Below are positions 34,150 to 46,479 of a stretch of 64,000 nt of DNA, piece by piece. The notes under the pieces were generated by a model, which ran no database searches, was not told where the DNA came from, and was given only the letters and a program-made list of their open reading frames with translations. The position numbers and the translations under genes were made by a program. The DNA is taken from positions 1,059,001-1,123,000 of the forward strand of contig JARHVA010000021.1 in the NCBI GenBank assembly GCA_037957365.1, written 5' to 3'. Position 1 is the first letter of the stretch. Every line of letters starts with the position of its first letter. The stretch comes from Torreya grandis (taxonomy: Eukaryota > Streptophyta > Pinopsida > Cupressales > Taxaceae).

Positions 34150-36200
34150 ATCCTACTCATCAAATAGTCTCCTTTTCTTTGCCTTAATTGAAGAAGACTT
34201 TCCTTTGGATGACCTACTCATAGATGAAGATCCTTCAAATGCCTTGGATTCCTCCAAGGTCTAATTGTGGGTCCTTCTGTGCTCATAGTTCATTTGTAGT
34301 TGAACATGTTCTAATATAAATATTATTAAAAAATTTACATACTATACATGAAACTAAGTTTAAAAATTAATTTTAAACTAGAATACAAAAATAATTTAAA
34401 CATGCACTTAATTCAATCTTATGATCATGCTCAATCTGTGCCTAATGTTCAACAGGGTCAGTGATAGGTCAAGGTGCATGAATAGGCATGTGAAATGGGG
34501 AATCATATGAATAGGATTATTAGACGTCATACAAAAACCCTGCATATACAATGCATTCACATAGGTTATATTTGCCCAATTATGTAGTAAAATTATTAAA
34601 ACAAATATATTTCAATAATTCAAAATTTCAAGTTAACATGTACCTCGATGAGTGCTTGTGTAGATGAAATTGTAGTAACAATGTCTATGTCTATATTTGT
34701 TCGTAGAGATGGAGGAGTGTCTATTGTGTTCATCAACTGAACAAACAACCTCACTTGGTTTTATATATGAGTTAAGCTATTTCATAGCATGCATGATGCA
34801 CACAAGGGAACAAACTTGAGAATTTGGAAGGTAAGTACTAGTACCATATGTAGCAATGAAAATATTGAGTACTTAAGAAACACTATGAATAAGAGATGAT
34901 AATCAATAAAAATGTGAAACATTAAAAGAAGTTTGAAAATGTGAAGGAATATCAACAATACAATTATAATAAATAGGAGGAAAAATATAATTTAATTATA
35001 AAGTTGAAGGAGACCGTCTAGAAGGTTGATCATTATTAGGTTACAAATTTTCTCTCTATATCTTTCAATACATCTCACACATATAATTTGTATTCACATC
35101 ATTGTCATTCAAATTTTAATTTGAACACGTATGATTATTAGTCAAGAGCATATATCTATACAAATAAAAAAATGTACATAAAGTATAATATAAACTCTAA
35201 ATTTTATCTCTATCTATGTAAATGGTGGCCTAGTAACATTGACAGATGAAGTAGTGAATGGCCCACAAGTTGGCTCTACTTATGTAAAAATTGGTTGGCT
35301 AATATTAATAAATACATTTGTGGATCATGAAGATGTAGGCATTGTCTCCTCTTGTAACATAAAAATTACATATATATTTCTCATTTTTTGTGTAAATTAA
35401 TTGTTAAATTTTAAATACAAATATAATTTAAATTTAACATGACATTTGTATAAAAGGTACATGCATGTGTGTAGTGATTGATGTGTACACACCAAATATA
35501 TGTGCCAAAAAATCATCACTCATGAATATATCATCTAAGCCCTTAGAAGCACCACCATCATCATTCAAAGGTCTAGTGTATATAGTACCACAACATCTAC
35601 AATGGTGAGGTCAAGTATGCACATTGGGTGGAGTATCTCTAGTATCAGATTTAGAAATCCTACTCATATGTTGAAGGAGTGTATCAATAAGTTCACTAAG
35701 CACATGCAAAGTGTCAATCTCCATGACCTCCTTCACTGTAGAGGGGATCTCATGTTGAAGTGGCTTTTGGGTAGGGATCCTTGCAAGTTGATTAGCCACA
35801 TGATGTGTACTTGGTCAATCCTACACAAAGCCCTTTCCTTAGCCCTAAAACTCACCATAGTCAAAATAATTAGAAATATCATTGAGGACAAACTCATAGT
35901 AGAGTTTTATAAAAATATATAATGGGACCTTTTGGTTGTTACATGATGGGTAATCAAACACCATCCACCATCGGTCTCAAAAATTATTTCTAATAAAATT
36001 GTGTTAGCATCAGTGGATTAATAAATGTTTAGTGGTTACTAAAAAGTATGCATTGGTTGTTGGGTTTATGAATATGGTATAAATTAGGTATTTTGACATT
36101 TTTTTGTCCTTCACCTCATATGATGACAATTTGTTAGCATAGTAAGCCTTATATATATCGCTATATGATGCCCATCTATTAATTTGACTCGTTATCAAGT
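34150..36200 (-). pseudogene. Decayed unidentified coding region (copy 2 of the 7.2-kb fragment)
   Basis: The best part is minus-strand 35,800-35,480: KEVMEIDTLHVLSEL, HMSRISKSDTRDTPP, a C-R-C-C-G segment, TRPLNDDGGASKGLDDI and SDDFLAHIFG. It matches 7198-7495 in order. Toward the left, minus-strand text becomes Ser/Thr/Pro-rich and ends near 34,170-34,290 with a basic Ser/Lys stretch (SSSMSRSSKGKSSSIKAKKR) resembling a nuclear localisation signal. Stops are frequent. The family is not recognised; a mobile-element protein is likely because two copies occur in repeat DNA. Confidence 0.42.
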
Positions 36201-36939
36201 CAACTTAACATAATACTAACTTTAAGGTATTAGACAAATAGGTGTGGTGGGTGTTGGTCGATGTGGAGTCCCTCATTCTCCTAATTATTTATTTTATTTT
36301 ACGCTATATGTGTATCTAGATCCCATTGACAGTTTGGGGATCTTGTGGAACTGTAGGAGGGTTAGGAAGGTTAGGTAGAGGGTTAGGAGGATGGTTAGCA
36401 TGTTGGTCTATTGCAGTGGAATGAACTATTAAAAAAGAATAAGATTTAGTGATTAAATAATGCAAATAAAAAATTTGCCAAAATTTAGTGTTCATAGGTT
36501 TAGTTTTTTATTACTTACCTCCCATCCATGGTGGCATTGATGATTGATGAGGTATTGGGTGATCTAGGTGTGTGTGTGTCCTCCTCTAAGCAAAACATGA
36601 TTGTGGTTTAGCAAAGATGATCCCTTAGAAAGTAGGAAAATGAAAACAAAATAGGTATGCCTATGGGTTGGGCCTTTTTTTGTGTGGTTTCATTAACATG
36701 TATGCGTTATTGAAAAATAATGTGTACACTTTATGTTTTTATAATGTAGATGCATTATGGCTTGTGAATCCTGAGCCTAAATTTAAATAAGACATATGCA
36801 TTATAACCATAATATGTACACATTATGATTATAATACATACGCATTAGGGTGAATGCCCATGAAATTATCCCCCAACTCCGTGTACATACCCTTTTATGT
36901 AATTCAAAAAGATAGTATTCCATAGTCCATGAATATATC
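36201..36939. other. No gene recognised
   Basis: AT-rich DNA with a short 'ggttaggagg' repeat zone near 36,355-36,405 and 'atgcattatg/tacgcatta' alternations near 36,740-36,850. No domain seen. Confidence 0.5.
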
Positions 36940-37125
36940 GATGAATATTTTTGATAAAACCATGTGAATTGTTTTAGATTAATGTTTGGGTTCACACTCT
37001 ATAAACCATCATCAAGATGAGATAATATAATATGATTGGTTTTTAAACTTAGGTTCCCATTTAAATAAGTTAGTAGTGAGGTGCTCTAATGTCGGATAGT
37101 TGTGAGAATTAAAACTTAGATGAGG
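36940..37125 (-). repeat. Pseudo-LTR-like direct repeat (downstream copy)
   Basis: Shares with 40,250-40,395, in the same orientation, 'aaccatcatc...gataatataatat', 'aaacttaggttcccat', 'aataagttagtagtgaggtgct', and 'gagaattaaaactt'. I judge the two at about three-quarters identical by eye. Confidence 0.65.
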
Positions 37126-37858
37126 TAAATTCAAAAATAGTTTGATAATAAGCTAATAAATATAAATTTATTTTAATATTTAATACTATTAATAAACTTA
37201 AAGTTACTATCCTTAATTACTCAAGAAATAATAATTGACAAAATTCTAAAATTATGGAAATTTTTTACAAATAAAAGTTTAAGTTCTTGATGATGCAAAT
37301 ATTCCCACAGTTTAAGTGTATGTGGGGGGAAGCCAGATAGACTTGCCCACCTCTTTCAACAGCCATGTTTTTCTTTTTACTTAATGGCCTTGGATTTTGT
37401 GTTCTACTTTGTATCTTTTTTTATTGAACAACACTTACAACTTTTACAATATAACTATTTTAATAATATGATTTGACTCTTTCTCAAAGCTTGCCTCGAT
37501 GTGATATCAACATTTTGGGGTGTGATTTTCTTTTCCACCTTTTTTTTTACAATCAATGCTATATTTTAATCATTATATTAATAAAAGTGTAATTTTTGAA
37601 TAATAAAAAAGGAGGTGAAAGAATCTATGATGAGTCAGAACATATAAATAATATATTGAGGATAAATTATAATTTAAATGGAAAATGTAAGGAAACTAGA
37701 AAATATGACAATAATAAAGAGAAGAGAAAACAAGAAGGGATAGGACATGAAACTTCCTAATAACCAAGACCGATGCCTTAAACTAGAAAAAGGAGTAGAA
37801 ATTGAAATAAAAGCTTAACTTCAAGTCATCATTCTTTAATTAAGTTGATAATTAGACC
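37126..37858 (-). other. 3' non-coding part of the Penelope-like element
   Basis: No coding frame. AT-rich sequence between the stop of the GIY-YIG domain (37,859) and the downstream direct repeat, with short G and T runs near 37,325 and 37,545. Could also include unrelated inserted DNA. Confidence 0.4.
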
Positions 37859-40203
37859 TTAGGATTGGTTTAAATCTAGACCACCATCTTTGTTCATGTT
37901 GTTATCATGCTTGTAAATTTCTATAGCTTGTCTTAGTTGACATTTGAAGTAGTGGTCCTTTATGGCCAAAACATTGGTGTTCTCGATACAAATATGATGG
38001 TGAATTTTGAAAGAATGTTCTGCTAAAGCTGATTTGACCACTTTTTATTTATTAATATTTGTAACATGTTTATTGACCCTCATGTTGATGGAGCGACCCA
38101 TCTCCCCAATATATGGCATTCAACACGAGCAATAAATTTTTTACATTACGCTTCTTAGAGTTGGTTTTAATTTGTCTTTGGATGACTTAACCAACCTTCT
38201 AATTTTTATGTGATGGAGAAAAGTAGTGTGGATGTTCTTACTCTTTAATTTTTTTGTAATTTTATTAGAAATTACCTCACCATATGGAAGGAAATTTGTA
38301 GGTCTACGAAAATTATTAGCGATAATTTTATGTCTAGCATGTGTATTCTTAGAATACTTGAAGGCTTTGGTAATCTTTTTTTCTCTATAACCATTCGACT
38401 TGAAAATGCACATCAAATGCTTAAACTCGTCTTCTAAATATCCATTATCATAAATCCTCAAAGCTCTTGTGGTAATAATTTTAAGGACCCCTTTTTTTTA
38501 GAAGGATGATTGTGAGAATTCGTATGTAGATATAGATTATTGTGGGTAGATAAACTATAAACCTATTGGGAGAAAGACCCATCAGATTTATATAGAGAAG
38601 AACGTCTAAGAAGCGAAGTTTTCCTTCAAATTCTAATTCTTTTGTGAACCTTATGTTATCAACAACCTTATTTAGTGAGTATGGAACTCTTTGATTTTTT
38701 TTAGACCATTTGCACAGTTGACATGTGTGTCATCTACATGTATTTCCACCAATTAGGTTTTGAAGGGAAGGAGTTTAGAGCTAAGTATTTGAAATAATTC
38801 ATAAACAAATTGAGGGGAGCCCATTGGAGCACCTTTTATTTTCTCATAAATGATTCTTAGGAGGAAAAGAAAGTGGACTTTAAACAAAGTGCCACTAAAG
38901 TAGTCTCCTCATCAACATGATTACTTACCACTTTGATTGTGTCATCAATATACAATTTTGTGAAATGTGACACAAAATCAAAGCTAACTAAAATCTCCTT
39001 GTCAGAGACCTTAAATTTGTGGAGTCTTTGATAAAGGAGGAAGCTTTGTATACTAATAGTTTTAATTTGATGGCCAAAAAGGAGGCAAAGGCATAAGTAG
39101 GAGAGTTAGTGGTATCAACAATAGGTCTGATAGGGATGCCTTCATTGTGTATTTTTGGGCACCATACATTCTAGGAGTGATATTTTTTAGGAAGAAGGCA
39201 TTTATTAATGTTTTCGTCCAAAAAAGATTGATTTATTGCTTTATTAATGAGTCAATAGATTTTAGAAACTGGGTTAGATGTTAACATTTTATAACTCCTG
39301 CTATTCTATAAGTGGTTAAGAATCTTAAAGTTGTAATCATTCTTTTTAAAACAACAATTGCATTCCCTTTATCCTTTTTAGTAATAACAATATTATCATT
39401 CGTGTTGAGATTCTTCAAAACATTTCATTCTTCCTTGGAGATATTTGATCTGGAAAGTTTTGCTTTCTTCAAAACTACGATACAACCATGTGTGACTTTT
39501 TAAACGGACTCAATTAGTAAAACCTATTTTCAATCTCAACTAAAAACTCCTTTATAAAAATATGATCAAGAGCGACTTCAAAACCAATGATTTTTTTTTT
39601 TTTAAAATTTTTGAACGATGACCAATCTAAAAGAAAACTAGACAAATTTGCTACTAGTCTGTTCTCTCCATTGTCTCTAACTTCGTGTGGATAGTGCTCA
39701 CTCTATTATTAGAATTTGTAGGAAGAACCATTAGGGTGGTAGTTCCAAAAGCTAAACCAAGATCAACAAAATCATGAGAGGTCGTTATAACAAAAACAGA
39801 GACCGGTTTTTTCTCCGTAATTTCCGGGAGACCGATGGTTAGAGGAGGAGTTGACCGTTGATGGCATTTAGGGTTTGGTGATATAGGAATATTAAGAGGG
39901 TTAGGAACAGGAGGAATTACTACCATTAATGTCCCTGCAATCTCGACGGTGGGATCCTAAGGCGTTTGAACCGAAAGACAACATTGTGCAGGTTGTACGA
40001 TCTGCAAGCACAAACACAACGTTGGGTTTGTCAGCTGAACCATCAAAATGATGAACTAAGGGAGGAGGAGCCGAGTGCAATGGTCTCCTTAGAAGATTAT
40101 TTTCAACGATCAAAATACTGGATACAGCTGCGCCATTGGAAAGATAATGCAGTGAAGAGGAGACATATCCAAGATCGATTAATTCTTCTACGAAAGGAAT
40201 CAA
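37859..40203 (-). pseudogene. Penelope-like reverse transcriptase with GIY-YIG endonuclease, decayed
   Basis: On the minus strand the pieces appear in the expected order. The N-terminal part lies near 40,203-39,660. ITKKDKGNAIVVLK is near 39,390-39,340. PKIHNEGIPIRPIVDTTNSP is near 39,170-39,110. The RT A motif ILVSFDFVSHFT is near 38,990-38,950. The B motif is near 38,825 (APMGSP in one frame). The C motif is VDDTHVNCANGL near 38,740-38,700. A linker with a 106-codon open frame lies at 38,461-38,141. The GIY-YIG domain has KIYCSC, then PYIGEMGRSIN near 38,115, then KSALAEHSFKIHHHICIEN and GGLDLNQS ending at 37,859. YIG, the following Arg and the AEH Glu are retained; GIY has become KIY. Several frameshifts and stops make it non-functional. 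This is the strongest hint of a conifer genome. Confidence 0.88.
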
Positions 40204-40249
40204 ACAAAGAGAGTGTATTTTTATAATTTATGAAGATATAGATAAAGAC

Positions 40250-40395
40250 TTTTGGATCATGTTTCAAATCATGTTACATAAACTATCATCGGAGAAAATA
40301 TAACATAATTAGTTTGCAGACTTAAGTTCTCATCTAAAAAAAGTTGGTAATGAAGTGCTTTAATATCGAATAATTGTAATTGAGAGAATTAAAAC
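40250..40395 (-). repeat. Pseudo-LTR-like direct repeat (upstream copy)
   Basis: Partner of 36,940-37,125; lies just before the N-terminal end of the Penelope-like frame in element direction. Ends 'gagagaattaaaacttcaag'. Confidence 0.65.
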
Positions 40396-42760
40396 TTCAA
40401 GGATTTTGATGGCTGGTGCCGCGTTTTCGAACAGCACATTTTATTATATAACCTTCTGTTAAATTTAAAAATAATAAATACTGATTATTTTATATAAATT
40501 TTAAATGTTATTTACTTACATACAAATCTTAGAGTGAATATGTATCTTCTCTATTTTATTAATATAAGTTTCAAATTTTATTGAAATAAATAATTGCATA
40601 CATTAAAATTTGCTAGTTTCATTTTTACATAGTTTAATTTTGATTAATTTATCGTATTAATCTTTCTAGTCATTTATTTAACACACTTAACATTATTTAT
40701 GTCATATATTGATCTTATAACATCTCATATCAATTAATCATATTTTTATTCTTTTATTATTATATTATTTGTTTTCTAATCTCACTTAATCATTATATTA
40801 GAATTTTAAATTCCAATACTCCTTAATTATCACTTACTCCTACTTTCTTCTACCAATCATTCTTCTAATCATCTCTTAATCTTCATTAGTCTTCTTAATA
40901 GAATCTAGAACCTTATATTCCTTGAAAATTCATTTCATCCTCCTATAAATATACATGCCCATCTCCATGTAAAGAGAGCTACGTTGAAACATCCTTGGTC
41001 TATCAACTGGTTTATTGTCTATCCATTATTAATTTATTGTTGCAATTCCATATTCTAAGTCTACAAAGGCAATCTAAGTATCAAGCAAAAATCTACTTAT
41101 CATTGGGGCATATCATACGAGGTGGAGGTAAGTTGTAGAGTATGATGAAAGTATAATTGTCTTATTTTCATCTCTGATTGCTTTTTTTATTTACCTTGCT
41201 CAATCTTGAGTTTTAGTTGAGTTTAGAATCAATTTGGAGTCGTTAACTTGTCATTTACATTATAAATTGTGATTCTAAATTTCACCTATTGCATCATGAC
41301 GACCATAATGAAAATGGATACATAACAATCATATTAAATATTCTCTTAGGGTTTGCTGATTAGAATGAGTATAAATCAATCAATAATTTTTTCATTCCAA
41401 CATCAAATCTTTCAATTGCCGTAAAAAGTTCTTTTTCTCTTACTGTTGGTTTTTCTTCTAAAATTGCATTGTTTAGACTGTTGAAAAACTTGATTATCAT
41501 TCAAACTCAGTAAGTTTTTCTCTGGGATTTTTCAAGAAGCAAATTGGTGAAAATGTGTTTAACTTATCTTGAATACTACAGTTGGTTCGAAATCTAATTT
41601 ATAGAAGTAGCTAGAAATTTCGTGTCATTGATATGGGATTAGATTTTTTTGCATTTGCTTCAGAAACTTTGCAGGGCTATTTCAACAAACCCATTCCTTG
41701 TATATCCAGTACTAGTCCACATCATTTTGGCTAGAAATTTCCAACTATGCTTTGATAAATGTTCGTGCCCTAACCCAAAGCTCGATTTGGGCATAGGCCA
41801 ATTGTACGTTGGCAAAAAGCTATTTAGCATATCTAACCATTCTGACGAGTCTTGCAGATTGAGACTTTATAATATGTTTTTTCCAGCATAAGGCAGCGTG
41901 TGCCAAAGTATTATGTGGTCACATTTTTGAATGGAAGAAATAAGTTCAAGAATTTTGAGGGATTTGATAATTAATTTGCACGTGGCATATTTATCTCGAT
42001 TAGTGTTTTTTTTTTTTATAAATTTAATTGTGGATTTATCACTCGTATGGGTAGAAATAACTTTACAATTGTAACTAATTTGTGTCTCTATAATTAGATG
42101 TTGGTATACGTCTAGTTGTAATATTGTCATATAAAGTGTCATTTGTAAAAATGTCTTCATAAATATATAATAATTAATTTTAGAAATTTATAAAATAGTT
42201 TATTTTTAAAATTTCTGGGATTAGTTTTTTATAGATAAAATTTAGTCTTATATAATCCATGTTATCAATAAGGATATATTTAGCAAATTTCAATATGGGC
42301 CTCCTAAAAATCATAAAAATATAAACATACTTTATGGGTACTATTTATGGTCAAAAATAGAAAAAAATGAAAAATAGGGGCAATTTTTTTCTAACTTGCA
42401 AGTACACGAGTGTCAAAGGCCAAATCAAAACTATTAACATCATTTTCTCTACAGATTTGCTTGCCATATAATATAATTCAAAACTATTAATGACAATTGT
42501 TATAAGAATACTCACAAAAATGTTGAAATTAAACTATTAATAACTTGTCATGTAGGTCGCTTGTCAAAGACTTTGGCATTCTTGAGACCATTTTGTTATA
42601 CATTTGCTTAATCAAATATTAATCAAGGTAAATTAATCAATTTACTTGCTTGTGTACATAAATTGTAATTAATCTAGCATAATTTTTGACTACCTATTTG
42701 TTACCTTAATCTAAGATGGTGTATGCTCTCCCTTTGCACTTGTAGGACGATTTGTGGGAA
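40396..42760. other. AT-rich DNA, no gene recognised
   Basis: About 2.4 kb. A single GC-richer patch at 40,410-40,435 stands out ('ggctggtgccgcgttttcg'). Frames at 41,649-41,891 (plus) and 41,867-42,160 (minus) have no recognisable domain and include low-complexity text. Possibly an old LTR or unique DNA. Confidence 0.45.
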
Positions 42761-44407
42761 TTAAAAACCATCAATAAGCCTCCCATTTTTCTTTTCTAGA
42801 AGGAAACATGATGTGGAATCGATCCCCACACACTTTCCATAGTCTTAGGGGGATTGTGATGTGGATTCCATCGCCACACACAAGACCACACTCCATGTTT
42901 CAATGGAGCATAAATATCAAGAACATCTATCACTTCATCTAAGTAGAATTCCCCATACATGATTCCTTAAGGTGATGAGGTAACACTCCAATACTTAGGC
43001 TTTAGAAATCACCCTACATAGACTCAGTCTCCACATATCGAAATATGTTTAGGGGACTCCCTTACAGAGCTAGTTAAAACTAGCTTAAGACCCCATGATC
43101 ACAACAGGCATCCAAGGTAGGGAAAACAACATTAGTAGAGATCACTCACTAGATACAAATGGTGAGAGAGGTTTGGGTGACACCAATATAGGCACCTCTC
43201 ATTGCGAGTCATTTGATGGATTAGGTGTTGAGTTGCACTCATGTGTTAATCATTAGAATTAGGTTTGTGTCTTACTTTCTATTGTTGGTGTGTTGTTAAG
43301 ACTAGTATTGTTTGTAGACCTTATACATTACACATAAACTGAACCTATTCAAAACTTGTCCTTAGGATCAACATAGTCACTTATCCAATCCTTAAATTGA
43401 CCATCTTCATTTCTATCATCCAAGTTAAACCTTTCATACCTCAATCATCCACACTTAGTCAAAACCACCATCCTTCATCTTAATATTGCTTAAATAATCT
43501 CATATCTTATCATCTATCATCACATTAAAGCTTGAATTCATCATCATTTGTCTTAGTCTCACCTAGGCTTGCATTAGTCATCCCCCTCTTGATTGAATAA
43601 AGGTCTAATCATTCCCTTAGTCAAAACCATCCAAACATAGTCTTCTTACATATAACTCCCTTACATTCTAGTCACTCTTAGTCATAATACATCATGTCCC
43701 TGTCACCCAAGTCTACTTTAAGTAAACTTGTTTAAAATTGTTACATTGAGATAGTCCTTTCATAGAGATACATTCCCTTAGTCAAAATCTTGTCCCATTA
43801 TTATAAAGCTAGCAACCCATTACTCTAGGCACCTATCATCCCTTTTCTAACAACTCATTACTTTGCCAATTTTAGTACTCGGTGTCAACCCATCATTTTG
43901 CTAGTTTGGGCATATGTCATTATCCTACCATTAAACTATCACTCTCTTGGTTTAAATCCTATCACTTGTCTTATATCCCATCATTTTAATAGTTTAAAAT
44001 TAGCACTTGTCATTAACTTGTCATTCTACTCGTTTGTGTTTGGTACCTATAATTCTAATGGTTTGAACCTCACACCTATTGATACCTTGCTAGCACCCAT
44101 AATTATATCAATCTGAATCCAAAACATGTTATCCATCCAAATAAATATTGTATAACCTAGTTGATATTTAGGGAAGTGTACCCTATTATCGTCTAAACCC
44201 ATCATACTAGCTCAAATCCTATAGAACTTTTTTATTTGCCCAAGGTCGCATCCCATCAAACCCCTAAAATTGTTTATCGTATCAATAAACTAAAATGAAA
44301 AATTAATTCATCACCTACCTATTCTACACATCTATTCCCACATAATTAATCCACATAAACCTACACATCCCTTCTTAAGTATTCCACAATCATACTCACT
44401 TAATGTC
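42761..44407. other. Retroelement-like leader or untranslated DNA
   Basis: Contains a pair of 'gatgtgg-atc-ccacacac' motifs near 42,812 and 42,860. A segment at 42,985-43,080 ('aggggactccc ... agcttaagacc') resembles 48,000-48,100 in the gypsy element downstream. The rest is rich in 'catcc' and 'cattct' strings. The 72-codon plus frame at 43,898-44,116 is low complexity. No gene supported. Confidence 0.45.
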
Positions 44408-44412
44408 CCCTA

Positions 44413-45106
44413 TGTTAGGGTGTGGAGCTAAAAGCTTCAACTGTTTGCAGACACGAAGAAGAGGTTGCTGAAGAACTAGAAGAACCGGCGTCGACAGCAT
44501 GACCGATGTCGGTCAGATGCAGTGCAGAAGGCAATCGGCGATGGTAGCTAGTCGACTGACGTCGGCAGCACCAGGCAAGCAGGGACCGGCGTCGGTCACC
44601 TGTGTGTTCCAGAACTAATATTGACAAACAGTCAGTTAAGTGAAGCGAGTGTTTACATGTCAAATGAATAATTATAGCACGAGCTGCGTGTCTAATTATT
44701 GTAGTTAGATTTCTATTTTTGTAACCATGGGATTCTATTTAAAGACCCATGAGGCATGTATTGTCATTATCAAGAAGGCAAGTAAAAGCATTGAAGCAAG
44801 CAAGGTCAAGGAGATCAGCTGAAGCATTCAAGGAGGGATAATAACTCAAGCTATAGAGTTGTTGTGTTGAGCAAGAGAGAGAGGGAAGAAGGTCTTGAGG
44901 TGTGACAAGCCTTTGAGGTGGAGGAAGAAGTGGCATCTTCCTTATTGTATTTTCTTCTAGTAATATCTAATACAAGAGTGCGTATTGTCTCTCAAATTCT
45001 TTGTTGTCTCAAGTTTCTAGTTACTTAATCATTCTGGTATTTCCGTGTTTAATTGCTTATAAGAAAGTAATCAATTGTGCTTCTGTTGGATAAGGGGTCC
45101 CTAACA
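44413..45106 (+). mobile_element. Copia-type solo LTR, 694 bp, target duplication CCCTA
   Basis: Starts TGTTAGGGTGTGGAGC and ends GTCCCTAACA, with terminal inverted TGTTAG/CTAACA. CCCTA flanks both sides (44,408-44,412 and 45,107-45,111). Its start, 'gtggagctaaaagcttca', matches the LTRs at 59,591 (reverse), 62,621 (reverse) and 63,356. A TATA-like 'tctatttaaagacccatgag' is near 44,732. No internal region, so it is a solo LTR. Frames 44,415-44,936 on minus are not genes. Confidence 0.9.
44487..44605. repeat. Palindrome cluster in the solo LTR
   Basis: Copies include 'accggcgtcgac', 'accgatgtcggtc', 'atcggcgatggt', 'actgacgtcggc' and 'accggcgtcggtc', spaced about 20-35 bp. Same motif as in the gag-only element. 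Confidence 0.8.
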
Positions 45107-45448
45107 CCCTAGTCCTCACTTCCCTTTACATCCCCTAATCGAACTCCCAACAAGTCAAAGTCCCATTCCATCATTTACCTAATCAAACAACATCCCTTAT
45201 AGCCTAACTTTTTCCATATCCATACTTATCAAGTCTGAAATATACTAACCTTAGTCTATGTTGGCAACATCCCTTTTTTACATGTCATACTCACCACCAT
45301 ACGCTTGCTTACATAAAATCTTAGTCAAGTTTGAATCACACACCCCAATCGAACGTTATCATCAACTTAGTACAATCTCATCATTAAGTCATCTAATCTA
45401 ACTTGAGTAGATCATTTAAGTATTGAGCTAGTCTAAATTAAATCAAGT
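45107..45448. other. No gene seen; continuation of the solo LTR's host DNA
   Basis: Follows the target duplication. C/A-rich strings like those before 44,407, so the solo LTR split one older repeat. Confidence 0.5.
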
Positions 45449-46296
45449 TGTAAACACCTAAATTTCACCATTTAGTGTTAAAATTTAATTTGACACACTA
45501 ACCCATCGCCTTCCCCAATTCAAATTCAAATTAAAATCATTTCCCTCCACTTTAAAATAATTGATTAATTACTAGTTAATGAATTAAATCATGCACATCA
45601 TTTTCTTCAAATACTAATTAAAAATCCATATTTTACACCTTACCCAGACATCCTCCATATTTGACTCAATCGTGTGTTGACTCATCCAACCAATCCCACA
45701 ACTTTCTCAACCACCTTATGAGTCATCTTAGAACATTTTAACCTCGTAGATGATTCAACCAACTAAATTTACCCATTGTTGGTAAGTCACTCAACCACCT
45801 CCCATTTTTCTTCAACACATAGACTTAGTCATCATCCTCATGGATGAGGACTCAAATCTGGCCATCGAATATTTAGATAACTTGAAAAATTCAAATAATA
45901 TTTAGTCATACATATATTATCCCATAAGCTTATAAATTGACATGCAATCAATCACTTTTAATCATCCACCTTCAAGCTAACAAAGTGCTATCAAATTGCC
46001 ATTACAAATTAAAAATGAATCAAAGCGAATCAAAGCCATCAAAATCATTTTACATCCCAAAATGTTTCCTAATTCTCTAAGCTTTGGAAAAGAGTAGAAC
46101 ACCCACATTTAGCATTCAAGAGAAAATATCTATTTGATCACAAAGGAGAAGGTGATGAATACTTCATGGTTGTAAGTATTGTTTGTTTATTACTTTCTTT
46201 CATTCGTTACTTTATCTTGAAGTTTAGGCTTTAGTTTAGATTATATTTCATTATTTGATTTCTTAGCTAGTTTGCACTCTATATATAACACTTACA
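45449..46296 (+). repeat. 5' LTR of a Ty3/gypsy-type element
   Basis: Starts TGTAAACACCTAAATTTC and ends AACACTTACA, about 848 bp, directly followed by a PBS-like block. The TGTARACACC start is common in plant gypsy LTRs. A second LTR was not found in the window, so the element is truncated or its 3' LTR has been lost. Confidence 0.7.
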
Positions 46297-46319
46297 TTTT
46301 TTGCATACCCGATGGGACC
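46297..46319 (+). other. Primer-binding-site-like block
   Basis: After the LTR end and a short T run, TGCATACCCGATGGGACC resembles TGGCACACTCGGTGGGACC of the gag-only element, sharing the GGTGGGACC/GATGGGACC core. It supports the LTR boundary and the plus orientation. Confidence 0.65.
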
Positions 46320-46479
46320 GTTCCCTCATCTTTCACATCATTGGTGCATTTAGGGAGTTATTTTAGTTATTTATTATTATTATTTTTGTCTGCATACATT
46401 TAACCCTTGTCTTGTAGTTTTTAGTTTGTTGTTATAGGTCATTTTTTTTAATTGTGTGAGCTTGTTGTCTGTTAACTTG

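Larger units (their letters stand above)
36940..40395 (-). mobile_element. Penelope-like retroelement with flanking direct repeats
   Basis: The coding remains of a Penelope-like element (RT plus GIY-YIG) lie between two direct repeats of about 130-180 bp (36,940-37,125 and 40,250-40,395). Penelope elements commonly carry such pseudo-LTRs formed by partial tandem copies. GIY-YIG Penelope elements are known from conifers as Dryads. Confidence 0.72.

Noticed and set aside
39654..40226. Separate small genes upstream of the Penelope RT, including a plus-strand 86-codon frame
   Set aside because: The minus-strand pieces run in order into the RT and are more simply its N-terminal region. The plus-strand frame is a shadow.
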